Shown here: piece after piece, positions 22,520-33,417 of the stretch | How the letters are laid out: the number at the start of each line of letters is the position of its first letter | How positions within the stretch are numbered: position 1 is the stretch's first letter | NCBI GenBank assembly: GCA_036365145.1 | Contig: JAEOAD010000031.1 | Span: forward strand, 13,668,501 to 13,732,500 | Origin: Orientallactaga sibirica | Lineage: Eukaryota; Chordata; Mammalia; Rodentia; Dipodidae | Reading direction: 5' to 3' | DNA length: 64,000 nucleotides | Made by a program: the position numbers and the translations under genes | The notes under the pieces: model-generated | The model's database searches: none | What the model was told of the DNA's origin: nothing | What the model saw: only the letters and a program-made list of their open reading frames with translations

Positions 22520-23505
22520 CATCCCTTGAGGATAACAGACATGTTATTAAATTAAACTTTGGCTACCTATTTGGACTTAAGCACTCAGCAGAAACATATA
22601 GCCAGAAAGTAAAGTATACCTTTAAAACGTTTAGACATCACAGCCCAGATAGATGTGCTCACAAAAACTCAATAGAATTTGCACCATTATCAAAGTTAAA
22701 TGCTATGTACATAGTCTTGATAATTCAGTTAATGTCTCATTTATTTTACAAGAAAAAATATTGATCATGCCATTTGACAAACAACTTTACCTAGATCTTC
22801 TTTGTGAAAGAGAATCAGGACTATTATTTTGGGTAATAATTCTGTTAATTTTGGGACATTGGGTGTGTTTAACTGTTATCTTAACCTTATATCCACTTGT
22901 CCACAGTTAGCTTACACACAGATGATCCTGAGACAATCTTACTCCATCTACCTGGGTCCTGTCATTATTCTCCAAGGCCTGAAAATCTAAAAACCTGAAA
23001 ACCCTAAAGACTCCTAACTTACTCAGTGCCCATTTCCACTTGACTCCTCTTGTTTTTTCTTTCTCCCCAACAATTTTTTTTTTTCCAGGACTGTCTCCCT
23101 GCACTCTCATAATGCACTTTTGGAGTCCCTTAGATCAGCCCACTCTAAAAGAATTCCAGCTGCCACCCCTGATGACCCAGCTCAGCTGGAAGAAGCCAGA
23201 TTGATTCATCATCCCATTCCCCAAACAGCAGTTCTACTTCTTCAGAAGGAGGAAAAAATAGGAGAGAGTAACTGGCTAGACTTTCTCTCTGTCTCACGTA
23301 CATGTAGGAATTATCTTTGGATCTATATGAAAAATCTTGGTCATTACATGCACTCAGGTCAGAAATGTCAGAAGGGTCTAGACCTTCCTTATCTTTGCCT
23401 CTTAGGGAGTCCTTTAACTCCCATCCTAGATAATTCAAAATTCCTGACCCCAGACTTCTGGCATCAGGAGTAAATGGCTAAATGAGTCACCTATCCATGG
23501 GGCTC

Positions 23506-23553
23506 ATAAAACAAACAAACAAACAAACAAACAAACAAACAAACAAACAAACA
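23506..23553. repeat. (AAAC)n microsatellite
   Basis: About 12 units of AAAC, internal to the possible LTR region. Tandem with no spacers, so not a CRISPR-like array. Confidence 0.95.
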
Positions 23554-23594
23554 ACCCTGAAAACCTGATCTTCCTAATGTAGCCAGTCCCCATT

Positions 23595-23618
23595 AAAAAA
23601 AAAAAAAAAAAAAAAAAA
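23595..23618. repeat. Poly-A run
   Basis: Uninterrupted A run of about 24 bases, possibly the tail of a truncated retrotransposon. Confidence 0.9.
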
Positions 23619-23960
23619 CAGATCTGAGTCTCAAAGTAGGCTTCTCAACCCCCCTCTTGCACCTCTCGTGGGAATTCTCAACAACCCTCTTGCATCTCTG
23701 GGCAAGAGCTCTGCCTTCTCTCATGGGCCTTTTCAATCCCCTCTTTCCTTCCTCATTAAGAGCTCCACCTTGTCTCCTTCTTTTATATTCTAGGCTTAAT
23801 CCCCACTTCTCTTCTTCTTCCCCAAATTTTAAGCTATAATAAAGTCTTTCTGAACCTTGTCCTCTGGTGCATGGATTTAATTCTCTGAATTCATAGGACA
23901 GGGATCTGGGAAAATCTCAAATCATTGAAATGTTAGCATACAGGTAACCCAAAATTCCTA

Positions 23961-24772
23961 TATCACGGAGATGAAACACCTTTCCCGAGGAACCCTGTGA
24001 AACCTGAGTCCTATTCTAGAATTTGGGTTACAAAACAAGCCATGATGTGGGTAAGGAGTTTTTTATTTTCCTGGAATATGTGCCACCTCTTGGATAGAAT
24101 AAAACAAATTTTAGGCTAATGGTGATACCAGCATTATAAACTTATACTCTTAATATAGAGGGATTTTAGGCTTTATTTCTATATCAAACTAAAATGATTC
24201 TTTCAATACATGTTTTTATTCTATAGTATTTTTATTATAGGAAAGACAAACCTTTTATGAGTACATATTCCTCCTTGCCTTTTATGCTGTGGATCCTACT
24301 TCATTTGTATCAACCTCATCACAGGGATACTAGATCTGATGCAGGCTACATTTTCTCTAATTGAGTTATATTTACTGCTATTGAATTTTACAGACCAAGC
24401 TCTCATTAAATCTTACTGTTTTACCACAATTAGCCTTTAAAGAAGATATTCTTGTTTGTTTTCATGTTATAGTCTATTTCAGTTGAGAACTGATAGGTAT
24501 ATATATAACAGTTTAAGATTTTAGTAACTTGCAAGTTGGATATCTAGAATTATCTAGAATTCCTTAAGCTTGCTGGTAGGAAGAAGAAATATATTCATGA
24601 GTATTCCTGTCATATGCTGTGCCCTGCTGGGAACAATTAATCCCCAAGAGTCATCCAACTCAGATTCATTGAAACCATTATGTGAGGTTAATGAGGAAGC
24701 TGGCTAAGAGGATTTCCCTCAGGTGAATGTCAAAGGTGAGATTTGAGCCAAGGAGCCCCATTCAAAATATCC
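23961..24772. other. No gene or repeat recognised
   Basis: AT-rich, without coding frames. Confidence 0.4.
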
Positions 24773-25160
24773 ACTATAAGGCTGGGGAGATGGCTTCAGT
24801 GGTATAAGATCAACTATAAGACAGGGGAGATGGCTCCGGTGGTAAAATTCTTGCCATGAAAGCACAAGAGCCAGAATTTGGATCCCCAGCACCCACATAA
24901 AGCTGGGAAGAATAGTATTTGACTATAATTCCAGTGCTGGGGAGGCTGAGAAAGGACCATCCTTGGGGATTGCTGGCAAGCTAGTTCCAGGTTCAATGAA
25001 AGACCTTGTTTCAAAGAGTAAAATGGAGACTGGTTGAGGAAGGCGCCTGACACCAACTTCTGGTATCTATAAGCACATGTACATGCATGTACCCCACATA
25101 CATATGAACATGCATACCCACACATGCGTACCATATAATCACATGCAAGATAAATATATA
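24773..25160 (+). repeat. B4-type composite SINE with duplicated head
   Basis: The head 'gctggggagatggcttcagt' (24781) recurs as 'acaggggagatggctccggt' (24821), each preceded by actataag (24773 and 24813), giving a 40-bp tandem duplication that includes host sequence. The body continues through 'atccccagcacccacataaa', 'gggaggctgagaaagg'-like and 'ggcgcctgacaccaacttct' to a CA/AT-rich tail at about 25160. Confidence 0.8.
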
Positions 25161-25189
25161 CACTATCTCCTACCTGTGTGGAACTTGAT

Positions 25190-25525
25190 TTAGAAATTGT
25201 GATTTGAAAAATAGTCTGACCTCAAAAGGATAAATATTATATGGATTCCTACTCTTTGAGGTTCCTACAGTAGAAAAATTTCCACCGACAGGAAACAAAA
25301 AGGTAGTTGGCAGTGGCTGGAGAGATAGAGCAGGAAGTGATTGTTTAATAGATATAAAGTTTTACTTTGAGAAGATGAAAATGCTCTGGAGATGGATGGG
25401 GAGTGATGGTGACCCATCAGTGTGGGTGTACAGAATGTTACTGAATGGTGCACTTAAAATGGTCAAAATGATAAATATTATATTATGTATATTTTTCCAT
25501 AATAAAAATAACCATGATTTTTTTT
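25190..25525 (+). mobile_element. L1M-type LINE-1 3' end, sense
   Basis: Strong collinear match to old L1 3' UTR: 'aggataaatattatatggat', 'ttgaggttcctacagtagaa', 'gattgtttaatagatataaag', 'tctggagatggatggggagt', 'gaatggtgcacttaaaatgg', 'atattatattatgtatattt' then 'aataaaaata'. The B4 at 24.8 kb lies immediately upstream. Confidence 0.78.
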
Positions 25526-26055
25526 TCTGTGTGGGTTCACTAATAAACTGAGAGATTGTTTATGAGGGCCAAGGACACATGCTGTAGAATTTGAGTCAGA
25601 AAGAATTAAAGAGCCTTTTGCCTCAGAGAGCTGGCCAAATGGTCACATTTATCTTTCCCATCTTAGATCTTGTTATTCTATTATTTTAATGGTAAAAGTC
25701 TTCCAGAGGCAACATTTTTTCCTTTGAAAAGCTGATGAAGAATCTCCTGTTTTAGAAAAGAAATATTTATCTTCCAATTATTTAAACCGCAAGTGTCATA
25801 AAGAACAACATCTAAGTTGCTTGGAGAAAAACAAATGTGCAGGACAGAGCGCTAGCTGTATTTCATTGAAATGATTTAACGAAACCTTGAAAGGGGATGC
25901 CAGAAGGCAGAGTGTCTCAAAATGCAATCATCACCAAGGAAAGAAGGAATAGTGAACAGAAATGTAACTCAGGCAAAAGGAGAGCACATAGAGATCTAAG
26001 TGCAATGTCTACTGCTTTCATTCTCCCAAGGCTGAGGAGTGAGGGTTAAGAACAT
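25526..26055. other. Unique-looking DNA
   Basis: No repeat or coding frame. 25740-25950 has balanced composition and could be a conserved non-coding element; this was not tested. Confidence 0.4.
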
Positions 26056-26312
26056 GCAACTACCCAGACAGAAACTGGCCTCGATATCCATGACCTTGCA
26101 GTGCCTAGCAATACCTTCACAAGACCCTCAAAAAGAGAAGAAAAAGATGATGACATCAAATTAAAAGAGAGACTAATGGAGAGAGGGAGGGGTTATGATG
26201 GATATTGGAGTTCTAAAGTGGAATGGGGGGAAGGGAGGGAAATATCATGTTTTTTTTTGTATGTAAGTTTAAAAGTTGTCAATAAAAATAATAATTAATA
26301 AAAAAATTGAAG
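26056..26312 (+). mobile_element. LINE-1 3' end, sense, severely 5' truncated
   Basis: 'cagacagaaactggcctcga', 'gcagtgcctagcaataccttc' and 'aagatgatgacatcaaatta' are the reverse complement of the antisense L1 at 6.2-6.5 kb. It ends in G-rich sequence, T8 and an AATAAA-containing A-rich tail. Only about 250 bp long. The 65-residue frame inside is UTR. Confidence 0.85.
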
Positions 26313-27350
26313 GGCTAGAAAAAAGAAGAACATGCACATAAATTCCATGATTTCTGATTGTTAACTTTCACTTGATTTTATTTTTGGTGGGTGAGGCGAC
26401 CATTCAATTCCAGCTAACTTTGGTTTCTAGGACCATGTATAGAAATCTTTTGAGGTAATTAGGCAACAAGCCCATTTGCTTGGCTTAAATGTAAACAAGA
26501 ATCAATTTGAAGAAGATTGACTATCTGCACTGCAGTGCTGGGCAGTCTTCAACGCCACATGTAGGATGAGTCTCTGATACTGAGTGACTACTGGAACAAC
26601 TTTTAGCCATCTTCAGCTGAGCCAGTAGCGGGGAGGGTAAAGCTAGGGCTTTCAACATAAATTACATATGGGAAAAATTTGCGTTATTTGCCTGCCCCAA
26701 CCTTCATGGCATGAGAAGAGGCAATATTTGCATGTAATATTTTATAAGGTGAATGTAAGGCAGGCTGAGGAACTGAGGCCCTGTAAGAAACTTTATAGAG
26801 AAATCCATGCTTAACTAAAATCTATACATTAAAAAATGTCTACCTAAATAGACCATGTGTTGCTCTCTGAAGCATCATCTCTGACTTTCTTTGCACACTT
26901 CTGAGAAATTATAGTTGTAGTTTCTGACTCCTGTGTAAGGGAAAAGGGAAAGAAAATAAACATTTCTAAGAATTTAATGTCTTTGGGCACTTATCAAGAA
27001 TTGTCCTGTTTTATTGTTTGTTTGTTTGTTTTCCCATTCAAGTCTCATCACCTTGAGAGTTAGGCAGTATTGTATCCAAAGGCCAAGAAAGAAAACTGAA
27101 GTTCACAAAAACATGTTCTGAAATGCATTGCCCATAAATGGCCCTGGAGCAAACCCCTGTGTTCAGAGAGGAATGTTGGAGGTTTTAGGAAACAAAAGGC
27201 AAATATTGTCACCTTTTCAGTAGCTGAAAGGAAGTAAAGGGAGAGAGAAACAGAGAAGGAGAGGTGTGTTCAAAGGTAGCCAGTGATGAGGTAGCTGGGG
27301 GTATTTCTACCCATATCTTAGGCAGTCATCTTTTGACCTGTTCCCCCAAA
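26313..27350. other. No gene recognised
   Basis: Unique-looking sequence with a short (TTTG)n at 27014-27033. No coding frame. Confidence 0.4.
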
Positions 27351-27354
27351 TATG

Positions 27355-27655
27355 TGTTTCCAGATTGTCATAACTGGAAGAAAACACCTGAGAGACACTT
27401 AAAAAGAAGAAAGGTAATTTTGGTTCATAGCTAAGATTTAAGGTCATAGTTATTTGGCCGTGTTGCTTTGGGCTTATGGTGAGGCATTACCTCATGGTGA
27501 AATTACCTGGAAGGGCAGTTTCTCACTTTATGGTGGCTGTAAAGGACACAATGTGAGAGAAAAAGAGACTGTACCACTCATACAAGTGCCATTGGCTGAC
27601 AACTACGTTTTAGTATATGCTTTTGGGGGAAACTTAAGGTTCAAACCATAACACT
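27355..27655 (-). mobile_element. MaLR-type LTR, antisense
   Basis: Left: 'cataactggaagaaaacacctgaga..aggtaattttggttcata' corresponds to the antisense 3' end of MaLR LTRs ('acatacctgaga..ttaattggctcac'). Right: 'gcttttgggggaaacttaag' and 'gttcaaaccataaca' correspond to the antisense 5' end ('ctttgggggacatt..atccaaaccataaca'). Length about 300 bp fits. Confidence 0.6.
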
Positions 27656-28684
27656 TCCCAAGGCGTCATTACTGAGTTATTTAATTATCTCTCCTCAGTT
27701 TTTAAAGACCCCTGAACTGCATGAGCATTAGAATAACAGGCTACTTTGTGTCGTCAGCGTCCAGCTGCCACAATCAGCTCCATACTGTTTATCAACCTTG
27801 GTATCCCAAGTTCTGTGTTCTCCTCCTTCCTCTGACCCTCCTTGACTCACTCCTTGGTGTCCAGCAGCTATTTACAGGCCATTAACAACAGCAGCTATAA
27901 TGGTGCTCTCTGCAGCTTGATGAATAATGCATGCTGTTCGTCTGAGGTTTGACCAGTCCACGCAGGGCTCTTCACAGGGAAGGGGTCTGTGAGACATGTG
28001 CCAGTTTTCTGAGATTGAAATCATTTGAAGAAGAACGAGTATCTTACTGTGGGCAGAGAACGCCTGATTCTTTGCGAATTCTCAGACGAAAGGGTAGTTT
28101 GCTCAATTCTGCTTTGCCTTCAGACTTTTTCTACTATCCTTCCTCCCACTTTGCATATTTCCTGCTATAACATAGCACACAGGTATCTTAACCCAGAAGG
28201 CTCAGCTGCAGATACACAGCTTGCTTTTGCTGTGTAATCCAAGCCTGGATGAACCTTTACATTTCCATTTAAATCCCAGAACACTTGTCCAGTTTCCTTG
28301 AAAAAAAAAAAAAAAAAAAAACAAGGCTTGTAGACAGCATATACATTCATTGGACTAAGCACCTGTATGACATGTGTTCTGTTGGTGGATCTCTTTTGCA
28401 CGCGCGCGTGCACACACACACACACACTGTAAACATGACATAGCCAAGCTTTGGATGGGTACCTATATGACAACAATGAACAGTGTGCAGGTTCATGAGG
28501 ACGAAATCACCCTGAATGAGAAATGACTTAGTTCTACATATCTTATCCCAAAATAAGACTGATTGTGGGGAAAAAAATCAGTTTTGAGACCACTCAAGCA
28601 TAGGTCATGTTAACTGTCTTGTGGCACCAGATGTTTGGCTACTTTCAAAACTGTCATGTTTACTTATGTCTCTGACATGTTTCA
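27656..28684. other. No gene; unique-looking DNA with a poly-A and a short CG/CA run
   Basis: 27700-28290 lacks recognisable repeats. An A20 run lies at 28301-28321. At 28398-28426 cgcgcgcgtgcacacacaca is an alternating purine-pyrimidine run. Frames of 70-73 residues at 27949-28237 overlap in two phases and look non-coding. Confidence 0.4.
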
Positions 28685-28908
28685 CTAAGTCTCTTTGTTA
28701 TTTTTTTATGGGGGGGAGGAGAATTGGCCCTCCAGCCACTGCAATCAAACTCCAGATGCATGGGCTACTTTGCGTGAACGTGTAACCTTGTGTATGTATC
28801 ACTGCATGCATCTGGCTTACTTGGAATCTGGGAGATGAACATAGGTTCTTGGACTTCACAGGCAAGCACCTTAACTTCTAAGCCATCTCTCCAGCCCTAA
28901 GTCTCTTT
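28685..28908 (-). repeat. B2-like SINE, short subfamily, antisense, with 12-bp TSDs
   Basis: Element 28697-28896 between ctaagtctcttt at 28685-28696 and 28897-28908. Antisense head 'aagccatctctccagcc' at the right and 'actgcaatcaaactccagat' in the middle. The right-hand duplication was later reused as the target of the L1 insertion. Confidence 0.92.
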
Positions 28909-30067
28909 CTTTTTTTTTTTTTTAATATATATATATTTTTTATTTATATTATTTTGATTTTACATTCATAGTAAAGGATCCATTGTCCTCCTCCCTGTCC
29001 TCCCTCTTTCAAAGGGACCCTTGTCAATGGGGAATGTGGGTCAAGCATTGTGAGGTTGGTTAAGAGTTCTGGTGGGTTGGCCCCAGTCTCTGTGCATAAT
29101 GCCCCAACTATGGCTCTAACAATCTTTCCGCCCCCTTCCGCAAGTTTCCCTGAGCCACATTGGGGTCATTTTAGTTCTGCTTCAGTGAGGCGGTTTCGGG
29201 AGCCTCTGTGTCTCTGGATCTCTGGCTTAGTTGGAGGTGGATGTTCTCTGTGTTTATCTCCTTCGGCCTTTTGCTGGTGTCATGATCGCCATGAATACTG
29301 AACTCTTGCCCTTCCCCTGCGTTGTTCTATGGTTTCAGCTGGGGCCCTGGTGAGAAACCCCAACAGCTCAGGAAATCAAACAATCACTCAACCATTGGGA
29401 TCACATGAAGCTGAAAAGCTTTTTCACTGACAAAAATACTATAACCAAAGCCAGCAGATTACCTACAGAATGGGAGAAAATTTTCACCAGCTATACAACT
29501 GACAGAGGCCTGATTTCTAGAATCTACAAAGAACTCCAAAACCTAAAAAACAAATCATCAAACAATCCACTCACAAAGTGGGGCAGAGAACTGCACAGGG
29601 AGTTCTCAGAAGAAGAAATACAAATAGCAAATGCACATTTAAGAAAATGTTCAACATCCCTAATCATCAGGGAAATGCAAATTAACACAACTATGAGATT
29701 CCACCTTACCCCAGTAAGGATGGCTAGTATTAAAAAAATAATGAAAATAAATGCATGAGGATGTGGAGAAATAGGAACAACCTTTCACTGCTGGTGGGAA
29801 TGTAAAATGGTTCAACCACTATGGAAAGCTATATGGAGGCTCCTGAAAAGGATGACCATAGACCTACCAATGGACCCAGTTATTCCCTTACTGGGCATAT
29901 ACCCTAAAGGCCCCAAGCCTCAGATCAGAGACATTTGCTCAACCATGTTTATAGCTGCTCAATTCATAATAGCAAAGAGCTGGAATCAACCCAGGTGTCC
30001 ATCACTAGATGAATGGATAACAAAGATGTGGTATATCTATACTATGGAATTCTAAGTCTCTTTCTTT
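28897..30067 (-). mobile_element. LINE-1 with 5' inversion (twin priming), perfect 16-bp TSDs
   Basis: ctaagtctctttcttt flanks the insertion at 28897-28912 and 30052-30067. From left: poly-T (antisense poly-A), antisense 3' UTR to about 29354 (matching the antisense L1 at 35.6-36.05 kb up to 'ggggccctggtgag'), then a segment in the opposite orientation, 29355-30051, coding for the ORF2 C-terminus on the plus strand. Pre-integration target reads TCTTT/AATG on the priming strand, consistent with L1 endonuclease. The insertion is non-functional. Confidence 0.9.
29405..30051 (+). pseudogene. Inverted LINE-1 ORF2 C-terminal fragment
   Basis: Two plus-strand frames (29405-29758 and 29807-30055) carry the ORF2 C-terminal landmarks in order. 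The first frame has 'KLKSFF', 'PTEWEKIF', 'GLISRIYKELQ' and 'CSTSLIIREMQI.TTMRFHLTPVRMA'. The second has 'VQPLWKAIWR', 'DPVIPLLGIYPK', 'SWNQPRCPS.DEW' and 'KMWYIYTMEF'. The region follows the reverse transcriptase domain and includes the ORF2 cysteine-rich tail. A stop/frame change around 29757-29810 breaks it, and it lacks the endonuclease and reverse transcriptase domains and a promoter. The upstream sequence is an inversion junction, not a gene start. Confidence 0.92.
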
Positions 30068-30207
30068 AATGCACTGCCAATGTGTGCAACAAGACTCCAC
30101 TGCCAGAACTGCCTGGACATCTGTGTGGCTGAAATTTATTGACAAAGAGTCCAGGCCACCATACTCTTCCTTGCAAGTTTGACTTTAACCTTCATTTTAA
30201 ATGGCAG

Positions 30208-30429
30208 GAAAAATTTTTGAGGGGCTGAAGAGATGGCTTAATGGTTAACGTACTTGCCTGTGAAGCCTAAGGACCCAGGTTCAACTCCTTAGTATCTACA
30301 TAAGCCAGATACACAAGGTGGCCCATGTGTCTGGAGTTCTTTTGCTAGAAGTCCTGGCATGCCATTCTCTTTCTCTCTCTCATAAATAAATAAATAAATA
30401 AATAAAGTAGACAAGAAAAATTTTTTGAG
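30208..30429 (+). repeat. B2-like SINE, sense
   Basis: Element 30222-30413: 'gggctgaagagatggcttaa', 'cctaaggacccaggttcaac', 'taagccagatacacaaggtg', (AAAT)n. TSDs gaaaaatttttgag (30208-30221) and gaaaaattttttgag (30415-30429). Confidence 0.92.
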
Positions 30430-31305
30430 TTAGCTTTCCAATTCCTTCCTCTGGCAGCTCTTTTCCATCTCATTGGCCAGCTTTATTCCTTCAGCATTCT
30501 CCTTCATGTCCTCATATGCTATTCCCCTACCCAGCAAAGCAGCTCTTTATGGGTACTGGTTTACTTATTTGTCTGTCCAGTAAGCGGACACCTCTCTCAT
30601 TCCCTGAGAGATTCCTATTTGAGTCTTGATGGGAGGTAGACCCCTACCATTCCTCTAAATGCCTAAACAAGTTTCTGTCTTTCTCCCTGGTAGGTAGAAC
30701 ATGGCCCCATAGTCTAGGTTTGGTCCCTTGGATATTTCCATCCGTGATGGTGATTCTTAACAGATTAAAATATCCACGAGCATCTCCAAGTTGAAGTAAT
30801 AGGTCCAGAGCTCAGTCCTAGGAGTGGTGAATGATCAGTGCAGAAGGGCTGGTTATCATTCTTGTTAGTCTGCTCTTGTGACCTTCACTCTGCTTTTGGC
30901 ACCCAGACCTTACCCATCTGCCAAGCTGAATCTTCCACTTTCCTTGGGTGCATAGTAAGACTTGTCAGTCAGCCAGAACCTATCTCTGTGGCTTATGACC
31001 AAAAACACAGAGCTCTTTTCTCCTTAAGTATCAAGACTGCTTTGGGCTTTATGTTAAGTACTTTCACAGTCAGCCAGACTTTTCCTAGAGAAATCACAAG
31101 CTACCAGGTCTGTGGGTATTTCTCTAAAATTATCTTCTAGTCCCTCGAGGCATATTCTGTTTCTATCTTCTCTCTGTTTCACTTTGATTGGCTCCCAGAT
31201 CCTTGAGGGCACTAAAATCTGAGGATGCACAAGTGCTTTCTATAAAATGATGTACTATTTGTACTTAATCTGCTCACATACTTCTGCACTCTTTAGAATC
31301 TTCTC
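30430..31305. other. No gene recognised
   Basis: Pyrimidine-rich sequence of L2-like look in places. The 100-residue frame at 30838-31140 shows no family resemblance and no splice or promoter context. Confidence 0.35.
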
Positions 31306-31490
31306 AAGTCTATTTTTAATACCAATGCAATGTAAATGCTATGTAAACAGCTGTTATACTATATTGCTTAGGACATATGACAAGGAAAAGGGCTTTATTT
31401 GTTCAGTATAGACACATTTTTTTCCAAATATTTTCGAGCTATGGTTAGTTGAATCTAAAATGGAGGAACCTGAAGATATGTGGGAGCAAG
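31306..31490 (+). mobile_element. Ancient MER-type DNA transposon remnant (Tigger-like, uncertain)
   Basis: 'gcaatgtaaatgctatgtaa', 'acagctgttatactatattg', 'gttcagtatagacacatttt', 'ccaaatattttcgagctatg' and 'gttagttgaatct' align in order with a mammal-wide repeat that ends '..aaatattttcgatccgcggttggttgaatccgcgg..'. I recall it as a TcMar-Tigger-related element but am not sure of the name. Confidence 0.5.
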
Positions 31491-32919
31491 TGCACATCTT
31501 TTCAAAACTCTTCTATTTGAAATTATTTTTTAATCCCACGCATGTAATTGACTGGGCAAAGGCTATGTAGCTTATATGCTGAGACCTATAGCCAGATTGC
31601 CTGGGCAGAAGATTCTTGTGAAACTTTGAATGCCAGATAATTAGGGCAGTTGGTTTTGTCACAGTCACCAAAGGATGCACGTGGTGAGCTTGCCGCATCT
31701 TGGTTTTCAGGATCAGTGTTTTAACCAGAGAAACAGTGGTATTTTTTTTTTTTTTTGTAGCTTCTATACAGGAATCCTGCAAGCACAGTGGGGAAATGTT
31801 TGTGACAGATGTGTAATCTGACAGAAATCAAAGACATAAGGAACACACTTACACTGCATCATATTATATCTCATGATTCCATTTGATCAGTGGAGAAGGC
31901 ATCTTGTATTGCAGAATGATTTTTCTGACTGCCTCAGTTCTGTAGGGTCCTTATCTATCCTATCACCCACAGCCTGAATCAAGACATGGCAGCACAATTG
32001 TATATCCTGTCATTGATTTACTGTTTGTTCTACGGCAATGAGCACAGGTAAAAAATAGGATTGTCTTTCCCTACAGCTTATTGGGGTACCATTGAGACCC
32101 TAGGATTGTAAAGCACCCCACCTTATGGCTTGAGCATTGGCCCTATAGAATTAGAAACAAAAACACACATAGGATCAGAAATGAGGGATGATTCCTGTAT
32201 CCTGGAGTAAAACCCCCAGCAGGTGTGCAATTTATTCAGACAGAAGAACTAAGTCTGAGCTACCTTGTAGGCATTGAGAATGTCTCATTTATATTCCACT
32301 TTCCTAGATAAGAAAGAGGTATTTAAAGGCTATTTAGTTTCTAGCACTTGAAACTTATGGATGGCTCTGTCAAAAATGATGATTTAAAAAATGAATAATA
32401 AAACCACTTTAGGAGATAACTACCAGTAATTTTTCCCTCTCTCCTTTTTCTAAGGTGACTAGAAGATGAATTGATATGAAAGATACAGGACAGATACTTA
32501 ATGATTTGCACAGTGAGGGGGGAGCAATTTGCTCCCTCAGTGTTCCACAGAATGAATACTGGATCCTGACCATTGGGTCTCTTGTCCCCGGGGGTTCTGT
32601 AAGAAGAGTCCATAGATTTCCCTGAGGTAGAGAAGAGCAATAGTAGGGGCTGCATGGTGCAGAAACCATGGATTGGAAGCTACTGGAGACACCAAAGAGC
32701 AGAAGATTAATTATAAATTGCAGGACTGCTGCAGGGAATAAGAGTGATTAGAAATGAGCCTAGGGCTATCTCCTTATCAGTTCATGAGAAACTTTTCCCC
32801 AGGCAAATGAGTATCAAAATGTGAGATGAACAGCCTTTGGGCAATAATTTCCATACCTGGAATTAAACCTACTTTCACTTTGAATAGTTAACATATTCAC
32901 ATGTCACATGATACAAAGT
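31491..32919. other. No gene recognised
   Basis: Unique-looking DNA with no repeat I can identify. A T16 run at 31741-31756 creates part of an 89-residue minus frame. The 104- and 86-residue minus frames at 32341-32669 overlap each other and look non-coding. Confidence 0.4.
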
Positions 32920-32932
32920 TATATATATATAT

Positions 32933-32973
<41 letters not shown>
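32920..32973. repeat. (AT)n-(TG)n compound microsatellite
   Basis: About 6 AT units, a short break (aacg), then about 18 TG units. Confidence 0.93.
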
Positions 32974-32974
<1 letters not shown>

Positions 32975-33159
32975 GTATGTAATTTATGTTATCTCTTTTC
33001 CTCTCAAGAACCACTTTCCTTTTGTGAAACAATTGTATACTTATGCATGCATTTTGCTATAGATGTCTAGGGATTATAACGAACTAACACACAAGCATGT
33101 GCCCCCCTCCAGTTTTAAAAAGAAAAAATGATAACATTTATATTGGTCTTTGGATTTTC

Positions 33160-33330
33160 TTAGATAAGCATTTTAATGGAGTTATTTTAGACTTACAGAA
33201 AATGATCACTGCCATACAAATTTTCTATATTTCTTACTGCTTTTTCTAATGTTAACATCTATTAGTATAGCACATTTGTTAAAATTAAGAAATTTAAACC
33301 AGTATATTAAGTTTTAGTGAGAATACAGAT
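33160..33330 (+). mobile_element. Possible old L1 fragment
   Basis: 'ttattttagacttacagaaa', 'ctaatgttaacatctattag' and 'tagcacatttgttaaaatta' recall an old L1-associated mammalian repeat ('atttagacttacagaaaagttgc..taatgttaacatct..acatttgtcaaaact'). A relative may lie at 48.9-49.4 kb. Confidence 0.4.
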
Positions 33331-33417
33331 TCAATTGGACTTTATTGGTTTTTCTCACAAATGTCCATTTTCTCTCCCAGATTCCAGCTAAGGTTCCTGA
33401 ATGGAAAGATGCATAGA

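Larger units (their letters stand above)
22540..23960 (+). mobile_element. Probable endogenous retrovirus / LTR region
   Basis: The right end (about 23620-23960) resembles a class I LTR: 'tcttcttccccaaattttaagctataataaagtctttctgaacctt' style polyadenylation region (AATAAA at 23839-23844), then 'tctctgaattcataggacagggatctggg'. Upstream, 22800-22910 encodes a hydrophobic segment (WVIILLILGHW...) that could be a decayed envelope membrane anchor or chance. The 117-residue frame at 23120-23473 has no recognised relatives. (AAAC)n lies at 23506-23553 and poly-A at 23595-23618. Ends not resolved. Confidence 0.35.

Noticed and set aside
22800..22910. Envelope transmembrane segment of an intact provirus
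   Set aside because: Only a short hydrophobic stretch; no gag, pol or continuous env reading and no paired LTR was found, so no provirus is claimed.
23120..23473. 117-residue plus-strand frame as a host gene
   Set aside because: No family motif, no exon context, and it lies in a block that looks retroviral. Kept as a question, not a CDS.
23506..23553. Regular repeat that might suggest a CRISPR-like array
   Set aside because: Plain (AAAC)n with no spacers, in a mammalian context.
29405..30055. Candidate protein gene on the plus strand
   Set aside because: It is the inverted C-terminus of LINE-1 ORF2, lacking most domains and a start, and broken between the two frames.
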